DNA of 64,000 nt, taken from positions 35,775,200-35,839,199 of the forward strand of contig CM037843.1 in NCBI GenBank assembly GCA_021234535.1, read 5' to 3'. The number at the start of each line of letters is the position of its first letter. The stretch's first letter is position 1. Position numbers and translations under genes: made by a program. Of the stretch, positions 51,802 through 62,106 are shown in pieces. Source of the stretch: Stichopus chloronotus (Eukaryota; Echinodermata; Holothuroidea; Aspidochirotida; Stichopodidae). The notes below the pieces were generated by a model. That model was not told the origin of the DNA, searched no databases, and saw only the letters and a program-made list of their open reading frames with translations.

Positions 51802-53699
51802 ATAATTGCCATTATTCATACAGACTGATGTGATCAGTTGGCTGCAGGGCACAGTGGTTTGTTATATCTCATTATGCATTTCATCGAGTAATTATATCCC
51901 TAATCTGAAAGGAAAGAATACTTAAAGACAAGGTGTTATGATCCACTTTGCACGCCAGTTAAACTTTGTAACAAAGAATGTTCTATATTTCAAACGTATA
52001 CACCCTCACTCAGTCGAAATTGTTAAAAAACTAAAGAAAACAATTAGAAGACTTCTGAAAGTAACCAAGATGTTCCAATCTGTCGCGATGTTGCATTTAG
52101 AAGCCCTCACATTTCCAAAGTACTTTTGCATACACACATTGTTGTTGTTGCATAAAATATTTGTGGCACAGTTACAACTAACATTACAATTGGACAAGTC
52201 GCAGGAAAGGATCATCTAAAAAGGATATAGTGACAGCCAGGAAGGGATGCTTGGTGCTAAAATGTGAAGAAGATACCCAAAGGAGCAAGTGATACTGTCT
52301 ATGAGGGGCAGTTATGGCCCAAGTAGGTGCAATGTTGCCTTATCATTATGTACAAAACAGCGGTGTAGATGTACCATTGTAGGTGTACCGGAAACGGTGG
52401 GTTAAGAGTTTCACGTTGCTCCCGCTGTTCTGTAGTACTACGTTTATCGACTTCTGAATCTTAAAGATAGTCTTACATAATGGTAAGACGTTAATTTCTC
52501 TAGCTTAGTGTAGGTAAAAGTGCTTTATAGTTAACGTAGGAAATTTTTCATGGTGAGCTGCCATCTTTTCATCTGTTTTCACTAGTCTGATCACAACGGA
52601 CATTGTTTGCGTTGACCTAATGTTTGGTATAGGCCTACTGTGCTTGTGTTGTATTCACAGTTAACATGTACGTATGTCAACAATATCTTAGTTCAACATC
52701 ACACAATTTTGTTGTAATTTAAGATTCGACTATCCAATGAGTTCATGGCTATTCTTAATGACTTACCATCAGCTGAGTCCGAGAAGTCTTGCTGAAAATA
52801 GACTTTCACTTCGACACTTGGAGCAATCAAGTCCATGAAAACAAACCAAACATTTGTTAAGTTAGTATGCCTTTTTGTTAATTTCTGTTTGTTGTGCAAG
52901 TTAGGTGTTTAATAGAATTGCAACCAAGACCACAAGAGGGTATTTTTTTCTTGTGGTTGCTTTTTTTTTTTTGTGTGTGTGTGAGTGTTGTCCTCACACA
53001 CGTGTATTTTAAATTGCTTATGTGCATGCGCAGATGTATGAACCCTGGCAAAACTCACTGGAGAGATGTAAAGTGGCCACTCTGGTTGATAGGTCGGAAT
53101 GAAAAAAGCAGAGCAAGTAAAGTGTGTGTGACAGTTGTTAAGCCTCAGGCAATTAGAAGACTCAGAAATGTCAGGAAAGGTTTCATCAATTTCTTTCAAG
53201 TCATTCCTGGTTTATTCATCGTGTAACTTGACTGACAAACTCAGTCGCAACTTGCATTGTCAGATGGATTGAAAAATATTTTGCCATCAGAAATAAAAAC
53301 AAAGAGCCTGAAGGACGGTCAGTTTTAGTCTTGTATGGAAACCTTCAGAATACACTTCATCATATTGAGTGATGATGCAGAAAAGGAATAATTACCAGGC
53401 TTTCACATGATAGAGTCAAAAATGATATGGCTCTTGGAGGATACTGTATGCATAACCAAGTAGATGTGTAATTTCCGCTCGGTGTTTGGTATCATGGCCA
53501 TTCTTACTTACAAAATATCAAATTCCTAGTTTATGGTTTGTCCTGTACAGTATGTTCTTGGATGATTTACAGTAGCCCACCAACACTGTGTGAAACTTCA
53601 AAAAGTTCGTGTATATATGTAGTCACAATGTCACTTTTGAGTTGTTGCTAGGAAAGAATTAATGATGTTATACAAAGAGAGTAGGTGATTCAGAAAGTT

Positions 53700-53950
53700 A
53701 CAATTGACCAGATATGGAAGGGATGGAGGAAGGGATTAAAGATGGGATAGAAGAGGCAGGAGAAGTAAAGGATATGTAAAAGGATACAAAAATGAATAGA
53801 TGGTGAGGAGATTGGGTGGGGATAAAGCAGGGACAGGATAAGAAAACAGTGCATCAGATATCAGGAGAGGATATATGGAAGGGGTAATATTGATGCTCAG
53901 CAAGGATTTAAGGTATTTAAGGATGTTAGGAAAGGACAAAAGGGATACAG
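53700..53950 (+). repeat. Purine-rich low-complexity tract
   Basis: The + strand is dominated by GGGAT, GGAAG and GGATA words with few pyrimidines. The proline/serine-rich minus-strand frame here is a composition effect. Confidence 0.75.
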
Positions 53951-56900
53951 TAGCGTGAGGATACTGTGGTAAGGAGTAAGCAATCCACTACAGTATATGG
54001 AGAGTGGCATGAAGAAGCAACCATATTTATGTTCTTGCTGATTAAGGTTATGTGTGTGTTTGCTGAATATTAAACACTTATGATAGATGGGCAGTACTAC
54101 TGCCCTCTTCTAAAAGTTGTTAATAATTAACAGCATATGTATTTTTGTTACATAATTTCAAGTGAAGATGTATTTCTCCTACCTTACATATAGTCCTTGT
54201 CTAGGTAGTGTACTATGTTTTACAGTTTCAGCTGACATACTGTAAAGTTCAAGTTAAAATACACATTATTATCCTAAAGTTCTTTGATCAATGTTACCAC
54301 TTGAAGTTTTCAAAGCTCTTTCAGTTCTCATTTAGCTGTTGTAAGTGTACCAAACAGACTGTACAATGTGCATGTTTGCAGTGATTTGCCTGACAAGTTC
54401 ACCCTTTATATCAGCTGGCACAACTTGATAGGAACATTTATTGTAGGTGCACTTTAGTGTTGTGATTGTTCAAAGTCTCAGTATGTAGGACTCATTTCTT
54501 TGAGACTCCTTTCCTGTCAGTAGATAACATTCTATCAAGCAAGTAGTGACAGGCCAAGTCCCAAACACTGCTATAATTTACAGACTTTATTTATGAATGA
54601 ATTAATACGATGCATGCAGCTAGTGGCCTGTTACAGTAAACATTGATAAATTACATGATGTTGATCACTGACTTCCAAATTTATGAGATGCCGACTGAGC
54701 AACTTTACGAGACCCTTCTTTTTTTCCCGAAGCAGATAAAGAGAGGATTATTCTCTCTGGCAGGAAATTTCTTTGTCTTTACCATGAAATGAATCTTAAT
54801 TATCGAGTAACTCATGATTCAGTTCCGGCTCTGTCTCTGATTCTGCTCCAACCGCCAAGTCTCTTGCCTTCTTTAGCCTGAAAATAAATTTGACATGTAT
54901 CCCACGAATCACAGATTCAGAGACAATCGGAGGGCGCAAGAGGCTGAGGATAGAGTAGGTGGAAGTTAGTATTTGGAGCCATCATGGTGGGACGCAGATG
55001 GTGGACTCAAAGTTTTCCATAGTGAGTTCTCAATTTAAATGAGTATATCACTATGACTTTTTAAGAGACTTTAGGTAAGTTGTGTAAATTAATAGTGCTG
55101 ATTTTGGCTACCTGCCACAGCATAGCAACTACACTTTCATCTACCATGATTTCAGTTCTGCACTGGTATTACATTTTAAGCACTGTTCGTATCACAGTGT
55201 GAAGTAGCTGTACAGTACATATTGTAGATCAGTTGGCAGTCTGAAGTGTTCTAGATCAGTTCACATTCTCATTCTTACACATGAAAGTGGTAATTAGAGG
55301 CACAGGTTTGGATTAGAGCTCAGTAGGAATCCCAACAGATTCTTTTCACTCTTCACTTACCTGTCCCAGTACAGCAACTGCATTCTCACCTACCAGTTGG
55401 GCTCAAAGCAATTGTGTAAGCTACTAATACAACAGTGAGACATTTTGAGTCCACCTGGTGTACAAATACTTCTCTTTTATAGAAGAATTTTTATCTGCTA
55501 TTCCCACAAAGTATCCATTTGTTGTTTGAGACATACCTTTCTATTTTTTTGTTCAAAGTGAGTTGGTTATGAGAAACCAAATCAGTCAATATTTTAGTTC
55601 AATGCTGTTTATGCCTGTAAATGTATCACTTAACAGAACATTGCATATTTGGTTAGTACTAGACTATCATGTAGGTATGTTGCCTTTTCTGTTCAGGCAT
55701 TACCATGAAGACTATGTGGAAAAATAACTCATTGAATGGAATATACAGATAAAAGTTTTATGCAACAGAAGTTAAATTTAGGCAGTCACCATAAAGATTT
55801 GACAGAGTGATGCAATTTTCATTGGCAGAGCCTATATGAATATTTTAAATTGTATACATGTCAGTAGTGAATATTCCTCAAATATGCATGTATTATGGCA
55901 GTGTGTGCTAATGTCAAACTCATAATTACAATAATCTATTGACAGTGTATATGGTTAAACAAAATTACTGTACGTGTGTATATCATTCGCATAATGCTGA
56001 AAGTTATTGCCATGTTAATTGATGACTAACTCTTACCCACCTCTGGAAATGTTTGTCAAATTGTTCATACCATGATGATCTGTTCAGTTCTGTCAACCTG
56101 CACGTTGAGATACACCAAACACCAATTTGGTCTTGGTCGGGTTACACGCTGCTGCGGTTTGTTGCCACCTCGGCAGAAGACAAAGCACGCTTTGCTTTGT
56201 TGCCCTTGAAGAAATGGAAAATGATTCTTTTCTTGACATGAAATATTAATGTAATGGGTTAACTGTGCCATGAATACAGATCAGCTTGGGGGAAACTTGA
56301 GTAGCGATCTTGACAGTTAAAAGCCCAGCTTTCACTGTTGCGTGCAGAGGTTATGCTAATAGGAACATCCTAAAATTAGATTGAATAACTAATCATTCAA
56401 TGTAATGGAATGCATTTGGGCAATTTCATTGGTGCAATTTCATTGGTGTTTTAATTCTGATAAGCCACTTTCAGTAAATTTATGAACTTGCGTCACGCAT
56501 TCACGCTTGTGTATGAACCTTGGCATACAGTACACTTGGGAACTATTCTGTAAACATACTGTACTGTAAGTAATATCGTTATGCTCAGTGTTTCATTACC
56601 ATTAATATAACATGCTTGGAATGCATTAACCAACATATGGCCCTAGACTAGAGGGCAGGGACATGTGATTTTGCATTTTTTCTGCATATACATGCATTTT
56701 CTACCCAGCAAGATTTTGTGTCTAATTACTCAAGAATTCATATCAAACAATATTGGTATTTCAAGTTGTATACAACAAGTTATGATATCATGCTTTGTGA
56801 ATAACCCAGTGTACCATTCTGTTTTAGTAATCCTAACTGTCTAGTTTAGTATAATCATGTAAACGGTGCTATGACACTACCAACTTACAGTACTTATTAA

Positions 56901-57539
56901 AACTGTACGACTGTGTCGTGCATAGCAAACTGCCATTAGCAGTGATATGGTATCTTCTCTACTATTTTCACTACTTTACAGGGATTTATAATAATGCATA
57001 GGAATATGTAGTGCTATACCATCTTGCTTTGTAATCATCTTCTGTAATGTTGTAATGTATACCACACTGAATTGCACAGTACTAGATCCAGCCAACCCTC
57101 TTTGACTCTTGTCATGCAAGTTGAACCCAAGTCTTCCATGTTGAATGGTACTCTAGGATACTACAGTGTACTTAGCTCATCATAGCTCAAAAAGGCCATT
57201 CTGCATCAAGTTGCAGTGCAACTGCAGTCAGCTTTTCCCATATTCAGTGTACACTATTTTATACAGTATCCTGCTAAATGTTGTTCTGTAGCCTTCTTTG
57301 CCATTTGATGAGAGTAAATTTCCATGCCACCATGCATCGATCTTCAAACTTTGCTTCATCCTATCTATTTTGTGTTTGTGCAGATCTACTGTACAATAAG
57401 TTATAACAAAGGGGGTAGAGCTAAAAGTAGGTATTAATTTTAAATTGGGGGATATTTTGTGGAATTCACTGTAGGACAGATTAACATTGTTTGATGATTA
57501 AATCAGTGATATAACATGACCCTTTTATCACTTGATTAT

Positions 57540-59124
57540 GAAAAGCTGATCAAGTCTTCAAAGATATCTCAAGAAGGGTAACTCTGAGGGATTTTGTACT
57601 TGGCATGTGGATTGCCCATATCATATAGAAGGTCCCTATTGTTTTTGGTGAAGGTCAAAGGTCATTTGAGGTCACCAGAGGTCAGAATGTGAAAACCTTG
57701 TAATTACAATATCTCCAGAAGGGTAACTGTGACTGATGTCATACTTGGTGTGTGGGTTGGTCATATTGAGTAGATAGGCCATATTGTTTTTGGTGAAGGT
57801 CAAAGGTCATTTGAGGTCACCAGAGGCCAAACTGTAAAAACCTTGTACACACCATATTTCCAGAAGGGTAACTGTGACTGATGTCACTACTTAATGTGTG
57901 GGTTTGTCATATTAAGCAGATGATCCCTTTTGTTTTTGGTCACGGTGAAAGGTCTTTTGAGGTCACCAGAGATCAAACTGTAAAAACCTTGTAAACACGA
58001 TATTTCAAGAAGGGTAATGGTGACTGATGTCATACTTGGTGTATTGGTTGTTCATATTAAGTAGATGATCCCTGGTGTTTTTGGTGAAGGTGAAAGGTCA
58101 TTTGAGGTCACTAGAGGTCAAACTGTAAAAACCTTGTAAACACCATATCTCCAGAAGGGTAACTGTGACTGATGTGATACATGGCGTGTGGATTTGTCAT
58201 ATTAAGCAGATGATCCCTTTTGTTTTTGGCTAAGGTGAAAGGTCATTTGAGGTCACTAGAGGTCAAACTGTAAAAACCTTGTAAACACCATATCTCCAGA
58301 AGGGTAACTGTGACTGATGTGATACATGGCGTGTGGATTTGTCATATTAAGCAGATGATCCCTTTTGTTTTTGGCTAAGGTGAAAGGTCATTTGAGGTCA
58401 CCAGAGGCCAAACTGTAAAAACCTTGTGCACACCATATTTCCAGAAGGGTAAATGTGACTGATGTCATACTTGGATTGTTGGTTAGACATATTGAGTAGA
58501 CGATTACTATTATTTTTGGTTGAGGTCAAAGGTCATTTGAGGTCACCAGATGCCAAACGGTAAAAACCTTGTACACACCATATTTCCAGAAGGGTAACTG
58601 TGACTGATGTCATACTTGGATTGTTGGTTAGACATATTGAATAGATGATCCCTATTATTTTTTGTTGAGGTCAAAGGTCATTTGAGGTCACCAGATTCCA
58701 AACTGTAAAAACCTTGTAAACACGATATTTCAAGAAGGGTAATGGTGACTGATGTCATACTTGGTGTATTGGTTGGTCATATTAAGTAGATGATCCCTTT
58801 TGTTTTTGGTCAAGGTGAAAGGTCATTTGAGGTCACCAGAGGTCAAACTGTAAAAACCTTGTAAACACAATATCTCCTGAAGGGTAACTGTGACTGATGT
58901 CATACTTATATTGTCGGTTAGACATATTGAGTAGATGATCCCTATTATTTTTGGTGGAGGTCAAAGGTCATTTGAGGTCACCAGAGACCAAACTGTAAAA
59001 ACCTTGTACACACTATATTTCCAGAAGGGTAACTGTGACTGATGTCACTACTTAATGTGTGGGTTTGTCATATTAAGCAGATGATCCCTTTTGTTTTTGG
59101 TCAAGGTGAAAGGTCTTTTGAGGT
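57540..59124 (+). repeat. 145-bp tandem array with AGGTCA direct repeats, first block
   Basis: About eleven head-to-tail units repeat at 145 bp (145-146). The same anchor word falls at about 57658, 57803, 57949, 58094, 58239, 58384, 58529, 58674, 58819, 58964 and 59109. Each unit has a constant part (CTGTAAAAACCTTG, then CCAGAAGGGTAACTGTGACT, then GTAGATGATCCC) and an AGGTCA cluster. In the unit at 57652-57684 four perfect AGGTCA half-sites are spaced 1, 4 and 4 bases apart. Other units keep two to four half-sites, often with AGGTGA or AGGCCA variants. Units differ by scattered substitutions, so this is an array of intermediate age. Confidence 0.93.
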
Positions 59125-59565
59125 CAAAAATGCCCGCTCCACCTGCTCCTAAATTACTAGCTGACGATTATTTTAGGATAGCACCAAAGCTGAGACAGGA
59201 AGATCAGACATCAAGGTCATTCACAGCCTTGAATTTCCCCTAAGGGTTATCAAAATGCCTACTCCTTGCAAAATCCTCAGCAGAATGATGCAGAAGCAGA
59301 AAAGCTTGTAGAATTGACTCTGCCATTGCCAGTCTTTCTCAATGAGAAAATGAAATGTTTGTCTGCTTTTTGTTCGATATTAGCTCGGTTTTATATGTGG
59401 CCCACTTCTTTGTATATATATTCCTGGTTTTTCGATTTTAAGGACAGTTGAGGCTGTCATTATAATTTTTTTTTTTGCATAAACAACGACAAGCTTCCCC
59501 ATGGATGCCCTGGTCCCAATCACAGTGAAAAGGAGGTTCATGAACAAGATGCAATCATGAAGAGA
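59125..59565 (+). repeat. 440-bp insert inside the tandem array (arm 1 of an inverted pair)
   Basis: The array is interrupted after TTTTGAGGTCA and resumes at CTGTAAAAACGTAAACAC. The distance between flanking anchors is about 586 bp, which equals one 145-bp period plus about 440 bp. The insert starts AAAATGCCCGCTCC and ends ATGAAGAGAA. It is nearly identical to the reverse complement of 62664-63105. A 61-residue frame (from about 59266, ending in DFKDS) is shared by both copies but has no recognisable domain. I saw no target-site duplication or terminal repeat. Confidence 0.9.
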
Positions 59566-59890
59566 ACTGTAAAAACGTAAACACGATAGGCCTATTTCAG
59601 GAAATGTAATGGTGACTGATGTCATACTTGATGTATTGGTTGGTCATATTGAGTAGATGATCCCTGTTGTTTTTGGTTGAGGTCAAAGTTCATTTGAGGT
59701 CACCAGAGGTCAAACTAAAAACATTGTAAACACAATACTGTATCTCCAGAAGGGTAACTGTGACTGATGTCATACTTGGTGTGTATATTGGTCATATTAA
59801 GTAGATGATCCCTGTTGTTTGTGGTCGAGGTCAAAGGTCATTTTCGTTCACCAGAAGTCAACCTGTAAAAACCTTGTGAACACAATATCT
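59566..59890 (+). repeat. 145-bp AGGTCA tandem array, continuation after the insert
   Basis: Two more units follow the insert, with anchors near 59695 and 59834 and the same constant words (GGTGACTGATGTCATACTTG, GTAGATGATCCCTGTTG). The last unit decays near 59880. Confidence 0.88.
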
Positions 59891-60563
59891 TAAAAGGCTT
59901 ATTAATGTGATGCTTCAAGAACAATAACTGTAGTTGATCTCATACTTGTCATGTGGATAGTTCATGTTTGTTATGATATAACCATGTCGCAAAGAATCAC
60001 AAAGCCTTTTGGCTTTCTGGTTGAAAGCTTAACTCTGAAAGTTTCACCTGCTGCATTAGAAGTTAAAGATTCTCAAAGTGCGTTGCATGTCGCATTGTCT
60101 TGGTATGTGTACGTATACAAAAAAGAAGGTATAGTATAAGGGTCTCTGATTGGATGTTTTTCTGTCACTAACTGTGGTATACAATTTGCAGTACAGTGGA
60201 TTCAAAACTCAGTGTTACAGTACTGTATTTGATAGTTTCACTCATTTATTGTATAGACTTTTTAGGGATTTACCAGAAAGTGTTGACTTAAGGATACAGG
60301 TCTGTCCGGAGCATTTTATAAAATACAGTGAATTCATTTCTCTGTTTTCACTCTCCTTTTTATTTCCAGAGAATGTAGTTAAGAAAACATTCTGACAACT
60401 TTGCCCAGACAACTCAGCAGTAACTTGCCTTCTGCAAAACTTTTCTGCTGCACCACACCTGAAATTCCTGAAAGCAGCTCATGCTCATCCAAAGGTTATT
60501 AGTTTCGTAGTGCCCACTACTACCACATCTCATTGTATTCATGTGGTGGGAACATACCCGAAG
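59891..60563 (+). other. Upstream region and possible 5' leader of the FUT8-like gene
   Basis: No confident TATA box, initiator or upstream exon can be chosen. Short frames at 59951-60139 and 60150-60395 resemble nothing known. The start ATG at 60564 has an upstream in-frame ATG at 60510, so the leader or an alternative start may lie here. Confidence 0.4.
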
Positions 60564-60757
60564 ATGAAGTTTACCGTACAACTCAGTTTAATCATCGGTA
60601 TCCTGTGGCTGGGGAGCCTCGTCTTTCTCACCTTAACCTTCTCTCCAGTCAACGACAGGGGACCCGCCAACTTACCGGACTTGAAACAGATCTCTGAAAA
60701 CCTCAACAGAGTTGGTTACCAAACAGAGGAACTTAAACGATACACCAAGGAACTCAG
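60564..60757 (+). CDS. FUT8-like: FUT8-like alpha-1,6-fucosyltransferase, first coding exon (partial gene)
   Basis: This exon would encode the N-terminus of a type II Golgi glycosyltransferase; FUT8 adds core fucose to N-glycans. The open frame starts upstream at 60510, but I chose the ATG at 60564 because it gives a short tail directly before a hydrophobic signal-anchor helix (residues about 4-26, core IIGILWLGSLVFLTL). A polar, coiled-coil-prone stem follows (residues about 38-64, with ENLNRV and EELKRYTKEL). The exon ends at a good donor (CAG/GTAAGC) in phase 2. Aligned to what is known of vertebrate FUT8, the stem shares the spacing of L, I, L, R, Q-x-E-[DE]-L-[KR]-R and a final L-R just before the exon boundary. 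No catalytic motif is present, so the family call rests on the N-terminal pattern and exon layout. Another type II Golgi enzyme with a coiled-coil stem is the main alternative. Confidence 0.62.
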
Positions 60758-62008
60758 GTAAGCTCAGTGCTGTGGTTCTTCTGGTGCAGCTGTGCCATTG
60801 TCAGTATATCTGTGTTCACGTGGGAGGATATATATTTGTGATGCAGTCATATCACAGGAATTCTTATACTGTACATGTGGAGCTGTATGCAAACAGTTTG
60901 TAATTGGTAGCTCGTATGTTGTTTTGGTACTTGCTTCGTTTCAGTGAGAGCTTCTAGGGATCGCACATGGGGTGTAGACTAGGTATGAATGAAGCATGTG
61001 AAAATGAAGAAACAATGTATTTCAACATAAACTGTGCAGAAGTTAACCTGCTATGCATGGCTTAATTATGGATCTTTGATTCCTGACCAACAGGTGTGCA
61101 GCTAGAGAATCGCAGCATGACCTTGATCAACGCAGATCAATGATCATGGTAACATACAGAAAAACAAGTAGCAGTCCAAGGCATATCATGTTCAAGTTTC
61201 TCTTGCAAGGTGCTAGTGATTAGGTCATAAAAACATATCAAACTGATATGAAAAATTACATAAAAATGTTGGCATGGGGCTTTTACACAGTCTTCCTACA
61301 TCATACATGATCTCCCTGCAAACAAAATATGTTGCATATTCCTTTCGTGTCACTTTATGGATATTCCAGTGACAAAACACCAAAGTGTATCTTACTTTCA
61401 CAACACACACTTCCCCCCATCCTGCCTCCCACCTCTACTCACCCTTTCCTGATAGGCACACCAGTGTAAATGCATATTTGTTAAGTGTGTTGTTTCATCG
61501 TTACCTGGCTCCTATTGGTTTCAAGCCTTTTTTTTGTCAGGCACAATTGCTTCCTCACTTTTGACACTCTCCCAGCAAAGGTCACAGTTCCTCACCCTGT
61601 GACATACCTAATTAAAACAAGGTTGGATGGATCTTCACCCTGCAATCTCCTCCCAACAAGCCCTTCTCTAAAAGAAAATGGCTGAATCTGCACCATCTGA
61701 CGTTCTCCCCAAAGCTACATTCAGCACCAAAAATGCATGTGCATCTAGTTTCAGAGTTAATCCATCTCATTGAAGTTTGTCAATATTACTCACACTTACT
61801 CTAACAGCTTTACTCATTTCATGCAGAAGGACATCTCGGAGGCAATAAACACGCCACACCTGATAGCACAAATAGACCATCAATTCGCACATCCGATAGG
61901 TATTTGTAATTATCTCTGATAATGTTTAAATGCATGGTGCCACCTGCGAGGGTGTAACACTTGCACAGAGCTGTTTCTCATGAGTGCAACCCCTTCACAC
62001 TTTTTCAG
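60758..62008 (+). other. Intron between FUT8-like exons
   Basis: It begins GTAAGC and ends in a pyrimidine stretch followed by CAG. The phase-2 junction restores an Arg codon across the splice. It holds no recognisable coding sequence or repeat. Confidence 0.6.
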
Positions 62009-62106
62009 AGACATTCTTGAGTTACAACTGAAGAAAGATGACAATCCAGATAACAGGATTCTTTTGGAGAAGTTAGAAGAGAGAGATCAAGAATTAGAGA
62101 AAAGAG
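62009..62106 (+). CDS. FUT8-like: FUT8-like second coding exon (coiled-coil stem)
   Basis: This 98-nt exon sits between a strong acceptor (pyrimidine-rich tract, then TTTTTCAG) and a donor AG/GTAAAT. Joined in phase to the exon ending at 60757, it reads RDILELQLKKDDNPDN and then a heptad-like run containing LLEKLEERDQELEKR, ending in phase 1. In FUT8 the stem continues at this point as a charged coiled coil that helps the enzyme dimerise, and the vertebrate exon here is of similar size, as far as I recall. The reading frame, both splice sites and the coiled-coil continuation make this a real exon with fair confidence. The next exon, expected to approach the SH3/GT23 catalytic part, was not found before the window ends. 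Confidence 0.6.

Larger units (their letters stand above)
49606..57539. other. Long gene-free stretch
   Basis: Apart from the purine tract (53.7 kb) and small duplications (50.73 and 51.77 kb), no repeat, RNA gene or exon could be supported. Stretches near 51230-51480 and 54700-54970 look less repetitive and may be conserved non-coding DNA. Confidence 0.4.
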
